Below are positions 16,983-26,146 of a DNA stretch of 64,000 nt, piece after piece. Origin of the DNA: Flavobacteriales bacterium. GTDB lineage: Bacteria > Bacteroidota > Bacteroidia > Flavobacteriales_C > GCA-002722245. Position numbers and translations under genes: made by a program. Within the stretch, counting starts at the first letter, position 1; each line of letters begins with the position of its first letter. The notes under the pieces were generated by a model. The model was not told the DNA's origin, did not search any database, and was given only the letters and a program-made list of their open reading frames with translations. The stretch covers positions 1 through 64,000 of the forward strand of contig JAHEZL010000011.1 of the NCBI GenBank assembly GCA_023251095.1. Direction: 5' to 3'.

Positions 16983-19799
16983 ATGAAAAAACTACTAACG
17001 GGTACCATGCTGTGCATGGCTATTACCACGCAATCACTTGCTCAGGATGAAGTATGGTATTTTGGTGGCTGGAACACCAATCCAACCACATCCGCCGGAA
17101 TCGAATTCAACGGCAATTCTCTCCTCAACAGAAACAATGAAGCCGCTTATACTTTTTACGAAGCCAGTTCGGTGGTCTCCGATGGCGCCGGAAATGTTTT
17201 GTTTTATAGCGACGGTTTAACTGTATGGAATAAGAACCACACCGTTATGACTAACGGAAACGGATTGATCGGCAGCAATGAACCCGGAAATACCACGGGA
17301 AGCGGTGTTCAGGGAGTACTCTCTATTAACGATCCCGGAAATGCTAATCGCTATTATGTTTTCACAGGTCCTTCCGTAGAACAAACAACCAACAATGTAG
17401 GTTTTCATTACAACGTAGTGGATCTTTCGGTTGGCGCTGCAGGAAGTGTTACCACCAAAAATCAAACGCTGATCAACGGAGCTACCACAAGAATTGCGGA
17501 AGCAATGGCTGCAATAGCTAAATCCTGCGACACTACCTGGGTGATTGTTCACGGAGCTACCAACAATAATTTTTATGCTTTTGAAATAACGGCTGCAGGG
17601 ATTAACACCACACCTGTTATTTCTTCAGCAGGCCCTACGCTTTTAGGAACTCAGTTTGCGCAGGGTTCTATGGACTTTGCCCCGCATGGGGATCGCTTGG
17701 CTTATTCTTCGGGCTACGGATTGTATCTTTTTGACTTTAACATTAAAACAGGAGTAGTCAGCAATTCCCTACCTGTTGCTTCCACCACCAGTTACTGGGG
17801 TACTGAATTTTCTCCCGACGGAAGTAAATTGTATTATTCACAATACACTCTGGGAGAATTGCGACAATATGATATTTGTACAGGAACCATCACTCTTTTA
17901 GATGCTTCGGTAACTACTTTGGGAGAACTGGCAACAGGAAAAGACGGTAAAATATATGGAGTGTACAATGGAAACAACGCTTTCTCGGGAAGAAACCTCC
18001 TGTGTATCAACAATCCTGACAACGCCGGTGCCGCCTGTAATGTAAATATCAGCGCTTACAATACAGGAATGGATCTCGGTCCGGGGTTGCCTCAAATGTA
18101 TTTTTCTTCTCCTTTTTTAAACAAAGGAAGCGTTCAGGCCGACATCACCCGAACGATACCCGACACTATTTGCGACAGCTATATTCCTGTTTGCATGAAT
18201 TTATCAGCAACACCTTCAGTGGCCGGAATATGGAGATCAGTACCGTCGGGATTTGTTAATTCTCACGGAGTATTTAATCCTTCTGCCAACACAAAAGATA
18301 CCACAGTAGTAAAAGTATTTTTCGGAATGGGTACTTGTGTAAAAGAAGATTCAACCACCATTGTGGTGATCAACTGCTGCAAAAAAATCAACACCAATCC
18401 TCCCGCAGGCTCTATTTGTCCGGGAGACTCCGTTAACCTCAACGCCCTTCTTACCGACGGTATCGGAAGCTGGAGTATTTTTCAAAAACCGGCAGGGTCA
18501 AAACCGGCAACAATTGCTGCTCCATGGTTTAAAACAAAATCATTCAGTGATGCAGGAACTTATAAAGTCACTTTCAAATTAACCACTTCTGTAAACGGCT
18601 GCAAGGACAGCACCATTGAAAACATTGTTGTAAAAGCACGCCCTGCTGCACCTGCAAATTTAACGGCTAAATATTGCATTGGCGATTCTACTACTATTAC
18701 TGCAGGCGACTTAAGCTACACTTATCTTTGGAATCCGGGAGGATCAACAAGCAACAGTATCACTGTGAAAAGTGTAGGAAATTATATTGTTAAAAAAACA
18801 TCACTCATCACAACCTGCTCTGCGCTTGACACCATTGTTGTTTCGTCATTGGCACTTCCTACAGGAAGCATCAGCGACACTTCTGTTTGTGCTGGCGGAA
18901 CCATCACTGTAAATGCCGGAGCATGGCTCTCGTACAGATGGGATAATGCTGCTACTTCACAAAGCAACAGCATCTCGTCAACAGGCAAGCATTGGGTCAT
19001 TGTGGAAAACAACAACAATTGCAAAGACACTATTTTTGTTCAGGTAAATGCAGGAAATAAACTCAAGGTATCTCTTGGTAATCCCGGCGCTTTATGTACA
19101 GGATCCACGCTTACTTTAAACGCATCCGTAACGGGAATACAGGCAGCTCCATTATCATACAGCTGGGATGGCACTGCCGGTGCTTCTTCAAAAGTTTTCT
19201 CTACCACTGGCGATCACGGAGTGGTGGTGAGCGACGGAAGAAATTGCAAAGGAGGTGACACAGTTACCATTGCACAAGCTACTTTACCTAAAGTCAATTT
19301 AGGAAAAGACACCAGCATGTGTTTTAACGAAGACGCCATTTACAAAGCGGTGATACCCGATACTTTTACCACTATCTTATGGATGAATGGCAGCAGTGAT
19401 TCTTCTATCAGCATCAACAAACCTCAATCTGTAATTGTTACTGTTTCCAATGCCAGCTGCAGTGCAAGCGACACCGCTATAGTGAGTGAATACTGCAAAC
19501 CACTGGTATGGGATTTCCCAAATTGGGTGAGTCCGAACGGCGATGGAAAAAACGATCATTTTTATCCTAAATACGTGAACGATTCGGCCAAAGACAAACT
19601 CAAAACAATTTACTTCGTTGTTTACGACAGATGGGGATTAAAAATGTATGAAAATTCACAAGTGATTGAAGTACCGCAATGGGATGCTACATTCAACGGC
19701 AAAACCGTTGCCAACGGAGTGTACTACTGGATAGTAAGATGGACAGATACTTCAGACACACCGGGAGAACAAACAGGATGGATGGAAGTAATGAATTAG
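16983..19799 (+). CDS. Large surface protein with gliding-motility-associated (T9SS type B) C-terminal domain
   Basis: This is a 938-residue exported protein with a signal peptide ending at QSLAQ. The first ~370 residues (VWYFGGWNTN... YSDGLTVWNKN... GTEFSPDGSKLYYSQ) look like a beta-propeller of the kind seen in large Bacteroidota adhesin-like proteins. A series of Ig/PKD-like modules follows, with paired Cys and repeated SWDG and SYRWDNAATSQSN motifs. The last ~90 residues (NWVSPNGDGKNDHFYP... VYDRWGLKMYEN... NGVYYWIVRW) are the gliding-motility-associated/T9SS type B sorting domain. A surface structural or adhesive role is likely; the name does not prove a role in gliding. Confidence 0.85.
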   Translation: MKKLLTGTMLCMAITTQSLAQDEVWYFGGWNTNPTTSAGIEFNGNSLLNRNNEAAYTFYEASSVVSDGAGNVLFYSDGLTVWNKNHTVMTNGNGLIGSNEPGNTTGSGVQGVLSINDPGNANRYYVFTGPSVEQTTNNVGFHYNVVDLSVGAAGSVTTKNQTLINGATTRIAEAMAAIAKSCDTTWVIVHGATNNNFYAFEITAAGINTTPVISSAGPTLLGTQFAQGSMDFAPHGDRLAYSSGYGLYLFDFNIKTGVVSNSLPVASTTSYWGTEFSPDGSKLYYSQYTLGELRQYDICTGTITLLDASVTTLGELATGKDGKIYGVYNGNNAFSGRNLLCINNPDNAGAACNVNISAYNTGMDLGPGLPQMYFSSPFLNKGSVQADITRTIPDTICDSYIPVCMNLSATPSVAGIWRSVPSGFVNSHGVFNPSANTKDTTVVKVFFGMGTCVKEDSTTIVVINCCKKINTNPPAGSICPGDSVNLNALLTDGIGSWSIFQKPAGSKPATIAAPWFKTKSFSDAGTYKVTFKLTTSVNGCKDSTIENIVVKARPAAPANLTAKYCIGDSTTITAGDLSYTYLWNPGGSTSNSITVKSVGNYIVKKTSLITTCSALDTIVVSSLALPTGSISDTSVCAGGTITVNAGAWLSYRWDNAATSQSNSISSTGKHWVIVENNNNCKDTIFVQVNAGNKLKVSLGNPGALCTGSTLTLNASVTGIQAAPLSYSWDGTAGASSKVFSTTGDHGVVVSDGRNCKGGDTVTIAQATLPKVNLGKDTSMCFNEDAIYKAVIPDTFTTILWMNGSSDSSISINKPQSVIVTVSNASCSASDTAIVSEYCKPLVWDFPNWVSPNGDGKNDHFYPKYVNDSAKDKLKTIYFVVYDRWGLKMYENSQVIEVPQWDATFNGKTVANGVYYWIVRWTDTSDTPGEQTGWMEVMN

Positions 19800-19811
19800 G
19801 AAATCCTTAAA

Positions 19812-19850
19812 ACAAAAAAGGCTCTGAGTTTTCAGAGCCTTTTTTGTTTT
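19812..19850. terminator. Bidirectional intrinsic terminator
   Basis: AAAAAAGGCTCTGA pairs with TCAGAGCCTTTTTT across a 4-nt loop. It lies between convergent genes. Confidence 0.9.
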
Positions 19851-19866
19851 GTAGTAGTAGTGAAAT

Positions 19867-20442
19867 CTATTTTTTTGTTTTGATATAAGTGGTCAGATCA
19901 TCAATACTTCCTTCGAAAGTAAAGCCGTCGTTCACTTTATAGTAATTCTTTTTATCAGTGGTTTTATCATAGCAGTATTTAGCTATATCCAATTTTTGTT
20001 CTTCATAAGTAAAAAGAGCCATCAACTGTTTCACCTGATCTGCTGAGAAACAGTTGTTATCCACAATTTGTTTGGCAACCGTCATTTTTGAATCTGCAAA
20101 AGTTTTTGATTCTATAGAAGATTTCGCGCTGTTGAAATCATCAGAAGACATTGGGAAACAAGAATTGTCAACAGGTGCCGATTGAGTAACTACAGCATTG
20201 TTATTTGTCCCCGCACTGCCATTACCGGCTGAAGAAGAAGATGATGAACTTGACGTTGTTGTAGTAGTGGTGGTCGTGTTTGTTTGAGTGCCCGCTCCGG
20301 TAACATTGATATTCATATTCATGCCGTTGGTACCGTCATTCACATTCATATTAATATTAACATCGTCCTGAGCATTCACAGATGTTGATATCGCCATTGA
20401 AGCAACTATCATGGTTGATAATAAAATGGTATTCCTCTTCAT
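19867..20442 (-). CDS. Secreted DUF4476 protein with Thr/Ser-rich linker
   Basis: This is a 191-residue exported protein. The signal peptide is MKRNTILLSTMIVASMAISTSVNAQ, and the ATG at 20442 was chosen for it. A short Asn/Met-rich part (NINMNVNDGTNGMNMNIN) and a homopolymeric Thr then Ser tract of about 17 residues follow. The C-terminal ~95 residues (DDFNSAKSSIESKTFADSK... CFSADQVKQLMALFTYEEQKLDIAKYCY) match the DUF4476 pattern, a Bacteroidota domain of unknown function. The simple-sequence tract could vary in length between strains. Confidence 0.8.
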   Translation of the reverse strand: MKRNTILLSTMIVASMAISTSVNAQDDVNINMNVNDGTNGMNMNINVTGAGTQTNTTTTTTTTSSSSSSSSAGNGSAGTNNNAVVTQSAPVDNSCFPMSSDDFNSAKSSIESKTFADSKMTVAKQIVDNNCFSADQVKQLMALFTYEEQKLDIAKYCYDKTTDKKNYYKVNDGFTFEGSIDDLTTYIKTKK

Positions 20443-20613
20443 AGTATTTATTTTTTGGTTGTGTTCTGGTAATTTCAATATCTGTGCCAAAATAAAAATC
20501 ACTTTTTATTATTTTTCTTTTTTACAAAAAGAAAGATAGGTTGAGTTTCTTTTCTGAATGGCGCTAAGATTAAACAAAGCAATAAAAAAGCGGAAGTAAT
20601 GAAAAGAATCATA

Positions 20614-20687
20614 ATTCTGAATTTAGGTTTATAGCACTGATGATTGGGTTTACGACCATTCAATGAAATGGTTATAAAATTCAGAAT
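20614..20687. repeat. Nested inverted repeat downstream of the 523-residue gene
   Basis: Outer arms ATTCTGAATTT (20614-20624) and AAATTCAGAAT (20677-20687) enclose an inner hairpin ACCATT/AATGGT (20655-20672). It begins 11 bp beyond the stop codon of the leftward gene. No T-run follows, so it is not a normal intrinsic terminator. The rest of the 256-bp gap to 20442 shows nothing else. Confidence 0.5.
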
Positions 20688-20698
20688 AAATTCGTTTT

Positions 20699-22270
20699 TC
20701 AGTAATTTTTTGCGTTTTGACTCACTACCCTCTTCAGCACTTTTGCTTTGATAATTTCCTGAACGGGCTTATGAAAAATTTTCGATTCGAGCCAGGAGAT
20801 AATATCAAAATACATGAAAGCCCTCTTTTCATAAGGGTTTCCGGTAAGAGGAGCCAACTGGTCGCGCAACTCTTTGAAGGCAGTGCGAAGCTCCTTATCG
20901 GTACGAACCATATTGAGTTTTTTAAGGAAGCGAATGATTCTCGTTTGGAAAAGATGCAAATCTTCTTTCTTGCTGAGGAAGCGATAAGTCGACTTAACAT
21001 AGTAATCCACCAGATCATTGTTTTTCAATTCGTAGTGACAAATCAAATTTAAAATCCGGGCAAAACTCAAAATATCGGCACGCAAATCAACATCTTTGGT
21101 GTTGATGATTTCATTTAAGAAATGAACAGCTTCTTTATACTGATCATTCCCAAAATACATACAGGCAAACTTGTAGTAGAAAAGCAGGAGATCATATTGA
21201 TTCAACTTATCCTTAAATAAAATCAGCTCATCCGCTATTTTATCTACCTCCAGCGCACCTTTGTCGAATTCCCCCAACATGAAATAACATTCAATTTTAT
21301 GCTTGGACGAATATTTAAACAACTGAATACTTACGTTATCGGGAATATAAATATCAGGCAGACTTTTAACCTCTTCAAACTTGCGATTGGTATCTAAAAA
21401 GTCGTTGAACAAACTCAGCTTGGATTGCGACTTCAGTAAGCTGTTCACTCCCTTGATGTACATTTCCAGCTTTGAAATAATCAAACTTGGATTTTCATCA
21501 AACAAAGCCACCCACTTTTTCGCGTAATCATAGCCCCTGTTGTAATCCTGAGTGAAGAAATAATAACCAACCAGAGAATCAAACAAATGAATCTTCTCTT
21601 CTGTGGACAAAAGTGTCTCCTGAAAAACAGGCAATGTGGAATACAAAAAACTATTGGCCAATTCGAAGTCTTTGCTGTTACGTATAAATCCTATTTTAAG
21701 ATAGAAAGCGTACAGTTTCATTGATAAATTAGAGAAAGTATTTATGTTGTTCAACTGAGATTGTAAGCGCTCTCCTTCGGGAATCAACTCCTCTACTCTT
21801 CCCTGAATATTTCGTTTTACAAACTTGGTCACCAGCTTCTTTTCCATCTCATGAATATCTAGCAACAATACGGTTTTACCGTACTTTTTAGCCATCTCTT
21901 TGGCTTTCTCCAAAATCTTTGAACTCTGCTGATACAAACATTTGTTGTACAAAATACCGGCGTAATCTATCTGCTCCCTGATTTTTAAATCCAAATCATT
22001 AGAGGCGTGCAGCATGCGCAAACTCTGCATGATTTGCTTATACAGATGCTGTTTAAGATTAGGCAATTGGGAAGGACTGATTGCTTTTTCTTTTTCGAGT
22101 ATCTTCTCTTCGTTGTAATTCGACATGGCGTCAATCAAGTCGAAAAGCTTTAAAAACTTAGCATTCTCGCCCCCTTTGTGACGGGTAACCACTAATTTAA
22201 AATGCCTTTTTTCCCCCTTACTCAAGGTCTTAATCAATTGATAAAGCTGGTCGGAATTCTTTATAGACAT
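20699..22270 (-). CDS. Uncharacterised helical-repeat protein
   Basis: This is a 523-residue cytoplasmic protein with no signal or membrane segment. It is almost wholly helical, with repeated amphipathic helices of TPR-like spacing (for example KIREQIDYAGILYNKCLYQQSSKILEKAKEMAKKYG cut into units). The start MSIKNSDQLYQLIKTLSKGEKRHFKL is distinctive. I know similar proteins as conserved hypotheticals in Bacteroidota but no function. A perfect TATCTTTG -7 element lies 64 nt upstream. It ends with a basic tail (IIKAKVLKRVVSQNAKNY). Confidence 0.75.
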   Translation of the reverse strand: MSIKNSDQLYQLIKTLSKGEKRHFKLVVTRHKGGENAKFLKLFDLIDAMSNYNEEKILEKEKAISPSQLPNLKQHLYKQIMQSLRMLHASNDLDLKIREQIDYAGILYNKCLYQQSSKILEKAKEMAKKYGKTVLLLDIHEMEKKLVTKFVKRNIQGRVEELIPEGERLQSQLNNINTFSNLSMKLYAFYLKIGFIRNSKDFELANSFLYSTLPVFQETLLSTEEKIHLFDSLVGYYFFTQDYNRGYDYAKKWVALFDENPSLIISKLEMYIKGVNSLLKSQSKLSLFNDFLDTNRKFEEVKSLPDIYIPDNVSIQLFKYSSKHKIECYFMLGEFDKGALEVDKIADELILFKDKLNQYDLLLFYYKFACMYFGNDQYKEAVHFLNEIINTKDVDLRADILSFARILNLICHYELKNNDLVDYYVKSTYRFLSKKEDLHLFQTRIIRFLKKLNMVRTDKELRTAFKELRDQLAPLTGNPYEKRAFMYFDIISWLESKIFHKPVQEIIKAKVLKRVVSQNAKNY

Positions 22271-22334
22271 AGTATTATAATAAAATTTTAAGAGTTGTTA
22301 AACAACTGTAAATCAAATAATTATTTAACTTAAA

Positions 22335-22342
22335 CAAAGATA
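22335..22342 (-). promoter_or_regulatory. Putative -7 element for the 523-residue protein gene
   Basis: On the minus strand this reads TATCTTTG, 64 nt upstream of the ATG at 22270. No clear -33 TTG is at normal spacing. Confidence 0.45.
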
Positions 22343-22415
22343 ACAAAAAGTTTGAACGTAATTAAATATAAGAATATGAATCCTCAATTTTTTCAAAACA
22401 AGAAAAGCAATTGTA

Positions 22416-22423
22416 TAGTTTTG
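22416..22423 (+). promoter_or_regulatory. Putative -7 element for leuA
   Basis: TAGTTTTG matches TAnnTTTG, 32 nt upstream of the leuA ATG. No Leu-codon-rich leader peptide or attenuator hairpin is visible between it and leuA. Confidence 0.4.
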
Positions 22424-22455
22424 ATTCACGGGACAGCTTATAACCTAAAATTAAT

Positions 22456-23598
22456 ATGATTAATAAAGTTGACATTTTTGATACCACCTTACGCGACGGC
22501 GAACAAGTGCCGGGCTGTAAATTAAATACTGAGGAAAAAATTATTATCGCCAAGCAATTAGAAGAATTGGGCGTTGATATTATAGAAGCAGGATTTCCGG
22601 TATCGAGTCCGGGCGACTTCAGATCAGTTGTTGAAATTTCCAAAGCAATTAAAAATCCTATTGTCTGCGCATTATCCAGAGCAGTTGAGCAGGACATTAA
22701 AGTTGCTGCAGAATCTTTGTCGTATGCTAAAAGAGGAAGAATCCATACAGGAATCGCCACTTCTGAAATGCACAGAGTACATAAATTAAGATTAACAGAA
22801 GAACAATTGTTAGAGAAAGCCGTGTTTTGCGTCAAGTACGCCAAAACCTTTGTGGAAGATGTAGAGTTTTACGCAGAAGATGCAGGAAGAACCGACAATG
22901 TTTTTTTAGCGAAGGTCATTCAGGCTGTGGTCAACGCAGGAGCAACAGTTTTAAACATCCCTGACACAACTGGATATTGCCTTCCTCAACAATACGGAGA
23001 GAAAATAAAATTCTTAAAAGAAAACGTGAAAGGCATTGAAAAATGCACTCTTTCCACCCACTGCCACGACGACCTTGGCTTATCCACCGCTAACTCAGTA
23101 AGCGGTGTTTTCAACGGAGCACGACAAGTAGAATGTACCATCAACGGTATCGGCGAACGTGCCGGAAATACTGCTTTGGAAGAAGTAGTTATGATTTTAA
23201 AACAACACAGTCACTTAGGATACGACACGAACATCAACACCAAATTGCTTTCTAAAACAAGTAAAATGGTAGCCGATATTATGAAAATGCCGGTACAGGC
23301 CAACAAAGCCATCATCGGCGACAATGCTTTCGCGCACTCTTCAGGCATCCATCAGGATGGCGTGATCAAACACCGCGAAAACTACGAAATCATGAATCCT
23401 TTGGACGTTGGCGTTGACCAAAGCACCATCACCCTCACCGCCCGTAGCGGAAGAGCTGCCGTTGCTTACAAAGCCAAATTACTGGGATACAATGTAACCA
23501 AAGATGAGCTGAACGTAATTTACGCGACATTCATCAAAATAGCCGATAAGCAAAAAACAGTAACTGACGAAGATCTTTTGTCAATTCTGAAAGGCTAA
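22456..23598 (+). CDS. leuA: 2-isopropylmalate synthase, short form lacking the regulatory domain
   Basis: This enzyme condenses 2-oxoisovalerate with acetyl-CoA in the first step of leucine synthesis. The 380-residue protein has the DRE-TIM motif [13 protein letters not shown] at the start, [12 protein letters not shown], HxH metal ligands in [11 protein letters not shown] and [15 protein letters not shown], then a linker with [17 protein letters not shown]. It ends soon after, so the ~130-residue C-terminal leucine-binding domain of full-length LeuA (~510 residues) is absent. Feedback inhibition by leucine in the usual way is therefore unlikely. Homocitrate- or citramalate-synthase activity is an alternative, but leuC, leuD and leuB alongside favour leucine. 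Confidence 0.9.
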   Translation: MINKVDIFDTTLRDGEQVPGCKLNTEEKIIIAKQLEELGVDIIEAGFPVSSPGDFRSVVEISKAIKNPIVCALSRAVEQDIKVAAESLSYAKRGRIHTGIATSEMHRVHKLRLTEEQLLEKAVFCVKYAKTFVEDVEFYAEDAGRTDNVFLAKVIQAVVNAGATVLNIPDTTGYCLPQQYGEKIKFLKENVKGIEKCTLSTHCHDDLGLSTANSVSGVFNGARQVECTINGIGERAGNTALEEVVMILKQHSHLGYDTNINTKLLSKTSKMVADIMKMPVQANKAIIGDNAFAHSSGIHQDGVIKHRENYEIMNPLDVGVDQSTITLTARSGRAAVAYKAKLLGYNVTKDELNVIYATFIKIADKQKTVTDEDLLSILKG

Positions 23599-23639
23599 TT
23601 CATCACTATTTTTAAACTTAACCGAGAACTCATACCTAT

Positions 23640-25043
23640 ATGGCTGGAAAAACTTTATTCGATAAAATCTGGGAAAAGCACGTCGTTACAACCATTCCCG
23701 ACGGACCGGAGGTTTTTTATATCGACGTACAATACATTCACGAAGTAACCTCTCCTCAGGCTTTTGATGGCTTGAGAAAAAGAGGCATTCCTGTTTTCAA
23801 CACCAAACAGATTGTAGCTACACCCGATCACAACGTACCTACTTTAGAACAGCATTTGCCTATCAAAAATGATTTATCGCGCAAGCAGGTAGATCAACTG
23901 ATTAAAAACTGTGCTGATTTCGGTATTGAATTGTACGGATTGAATCATCCTTACCAAGGGATTGTTCACGTAGTTGGACCGGAATTAGGCATCACCAAAC
24001 CGGGAATGACAATGGTTTGCGGCGATAGTCACACTTCTACCCACGGTGCTTTCGGCTGTATTGCTTTCGGTATCGGAACCAGTGAAGTGGAACAGGTTTT
24101 GGCCACTCAATGTTTGTTGCAAACCAAACCGAAAAGAATGCGCATCAACATTGAAGGAGAATTACAAAAAGGTGTTTATTCCAAAGACATTATTTTATAC
24201 CTGATCGCCAAATTAACTGCCGGCGGCGGAACAGGCTATTTCATTGAATTTGCAGGATCAGCCATTCGTTCATTATCAATGGAATCCCGTATGACCATTT
24301 GTAACATGAGTATTGAAATGGGTGCCCGCGGCGGATTAATTGCTCCGGATGACACTACTTTCAACTATGTTAAAGGAAGAAAATTTGCACCACAGGGAGC
24401 TGATTTCGATAAAGCAGTTACCGAATGGAAAAAATTATTCAGTGATGCTGATGCCGTATTTGAAGCTGAATTCACTTACGATGCTGCCGACATTGCTCCA
24501 ATGATTACTTACGGAACCAACCCGGGAATGGGAATTAAAATTTCCGAAAATGTTCCGAATTCTAAAGACATTAAAGACGTGAAAGAACAGGAATCTTTCG
24601 ATAAAGCTTTGGAATATATGGGCTTCCATTCCGGTGATAAATTAATTGGAAAACCAGTGAACTACGTATTTGTAGGAAGCTGCACCAACGCGCGTATTGA
24701 AGATTTCAGAATAGTAGCTGAAGTAGTGAAAGGGCGGCAAAAAGCCGCCAATGTTAAAGCTTATATCGTTCCGGGGTCGAAACAAGTGGAGAAACAAATT
24801 TATGCGGAAGGCATCGACAAAGTATTGGAAGCCGCAGGTTTCCAAATCCGTCAGCCGGGATGCTCTGCGTGTTTGGCGATGAACGACGATAAAGTTCCTG
24901 CGGGAGAATATTGCGTATCTACCTCCAACAGAAATTTTGAAGGCCGCCAGGGTCCGGGAGCAAGAACATTATTGGCCAGTCCTGCAACAGCCGCTGCCAC
25001 AGCCATCAATGGCTATATTACTGATGTTAGAGATTTAATTTAG
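23640..25043 (+). CDS. leuC: 3-isopropylmalate dehydratase large subunit
   Basis: This is the Fe-S catalytic subunit of isopropylmalate isomerase, 467 residues, at full family length. Motifs include [44 protein letters not shown] (first cluster Cys) and [11 protein letters not shown] (the CxxC cluster pair), followed by [22 protein letters not shown]. It starts 41 nt after leuA and ends 11 nt before leuD, so the three are one operon. Confidence 0.97.
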   Translation: MAGKTLFDKIWEKHVVTTIPDGPEVFYIDVQYIHEVTSPQAFDGLRKRGIPVFNTKQIVATPDHNVPTLEQHLPIKNDLSRKQVDQLIKNCADFGIELYGLNHPYQGIVHVVGPELGITKPGMTMVCGDSHTSTHGAFGCIAFGIGTSEVEQVLATQCLLQTKPKRMRINIEGELQKGVYSKDIILYLIAKLTAGGGTGYFIEFAGSAIRSLSMESRMTICNMSIEMGARGGLIAPDDTTFNYVKGRKFAPQGADFDKAVTEWKKLFSDADAVFEAEFTYDAADIAPMITYGTNPGMGIKISENVPNSKDIKDVKEQESFDKALEYMGFHSGDKLIGKPVNYVFVGSCTNARIEDFRIVAEVVKGRQKAANVKAYIVPGSKQVEKQIYAEGIDKVLEAAGFQIRQPGCSACLAMNDDKVPAGEYCVSTSNRNFEGRQGPGARTLLASPATAAATAINGYITDVRDLI

Positions 25044-25054
25044 TAACAGAAATT

Positions 25055-25639
25055 ATGGAAAAGTTTATATCATTAACCACCACAGCAGTTCCTTTGTCGA
25101 TTGAAAACATTGACACCGATCAAATCATTCCTGCGCGCTTTTTAAAAGCAACAACACGTGACGGATTCGGAGAAAATTTATTCAGAGACTGGAGATACAA
25201 CTCTGATAACACTCCGAAAGATTTTGTGCTGAACGACAAGAAATATTCAGGAAAAATATTGGCAGCCGGGAAAAACTTCGGATGCGGATCAAGCAGAGAA
25301 CACGCCGCATGGGCTATTCACGATGCGGGATTCAAAGTAGTAATATCCAGCTTCTTCGCTGATATTTTTAAAAACAATGCATTGAACAACGGCTTACTGC
25401 CCATCACGGTGAGTCCTGAATTTTTGCAAAAAATATTCAATGCAGTTGAAGCGAACCCGAAAGCAGAAATCAAAGTTGATTTGGAAAACCAAATCGTTCA
25501 GATTGTTGCTTCAGGAGAAAAAGAAGCTTTTGAAATCAATGCTTACAAAAAAGTATGCATGATCAATGGTTTTGACAACATTGACTACTTATTGAGCATC
25601 AAAGATAAAATCAAAGAATACGAAGCAAAAAGAGCATAA
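25055..25639 (+). CDS. leuD: 3-isopropylmalate dehydratase small subunit
   Basis: This is the swivel-domain partner of LeuC, 194 residues. It shows [15 protein letters not shown] near the N-terminus and the substrate-recognition segment [15 protein letters not shown] (~80-95). Length is normal for bacterial LeuD. It is the last gene of the leuACD transcript and is followed at once by a strong terminator, so leuB must be expressed from its own promoter. Confidence 0.97.
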   Translation: MEKFISLTTTAVPLSIENIDTDQIIPARFLKATTRDGFGENLFRDWRYNSDNTPKDFVLNDKKYSGKILAAGKNFGCGSSREHAAWAIHDAGFKVVISSFFADIFKNNALNNGLLPITVSPEFLQKIFNAVEANPKAEIKVDLENQIVQIVASGEKEAFEINAYKKVCMINGFDNIDYLLSIKDKIKEYEAKRA

Positions 25640-25671
25640 CAAAAAAGGAGCGGATTCCGCTCCTTTTTTGT
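25640..25671. terminator. Bidirectional terminator after leuD
   Basis: AAAAAAGGAGCGG pairs with CCGCTCCTTTTTT across a 3-nt loop. It ends the leuACD transcript and the convergent lipoprotein transcript. Confidence 0.92.
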
Positions 25672-25673
25672 TT

Positions 25674-26063
25674 TCATTGTTTTTGCAATTCATAAGTTTC
25701 GGTTACTTCCGTATTCCAGTCGGTGTATTTTCTTTCCCATATTTGGTTGCCATACCCACTCCGAAGCACAGTATAACTAAGTGATTTTTCTTTTTTGGTA
25801 ATGGTTATCATATTATCCGTAACCGACCAGGTGATAGGATCAGAATCATTATCAGAATAATAAACTCCTGTAAATCCTTCTTTATCAAAAAAATAAAAAT
25901 TGGCAGGAGGAGAATAGATGTTCTCATGATTGTTGTACGACGTGGTAATTTTCACCACTTTCCATCTTCCTCCATCCAATTCGTTTCTAAGCATGACCTC
26001 CTTCCTGCAGGAGCTTAGCATTACGACTATCAGTCCCATGGCTAAAAGAAAATTTTGTTTCAT
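25674..26063 (-). CDS. Small lipocalin-like lipoprotein between leuD and leuB
   Basis: This is a 129-residue predicted lipoprotein with lipobox VMLSSCRK (~18). The mature part (ELDGGRWKVVKITTSYNNHE... TGVYYSDNDSDPITWSVTDNMITITKKEKSLSYTV) has the GxWxv start and alternating strands of the lipocalin-like lipoproteins common in Bacteroidota. It runs against the leucine genes, and its product has no evident link to leucine synthesis. Fold assignment is by pattern only. Confidence 0.7.
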   Translation of the reverse strand: MKQNFLLAMGLIVVMLSSCRKEVMLRNELDGGRWKVVKITTSYNNHENIYSPPANFYFFDKEGFTGVYYSDNDSDPITWSVTDNMITITKKEKSLSYTVLRSGYGNQIWERKYTDWNTEVTETYELQKQ

Positions 26064-26117
26064 AATATTAGTTTTTTGATTAATAGGATAATTATTATTT
26101 CAAATCTTGCAAATTGC

Positions 26118-26125
26118 TATCTTAG
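26118..26125 (+). promoter_or_regulatory. Weak putative -7 element for leuB
   Basis: TATCTTAG has one mismatch to TAnnTTTG. It lies 21 nt before the ATG and has no -33 TTG at normal spacing. Confidence 0.3.
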
Positions 26126-26146
26126 CAACCTTAAAAAACTATACCA

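Noticed and set aside
20200-20290. Tandem repeat locus in the DUF4476 gene
   Set aside because: The Thr/Ser tract is simple low-complexity coding sequence with mixed codons and not a regular repeat array.
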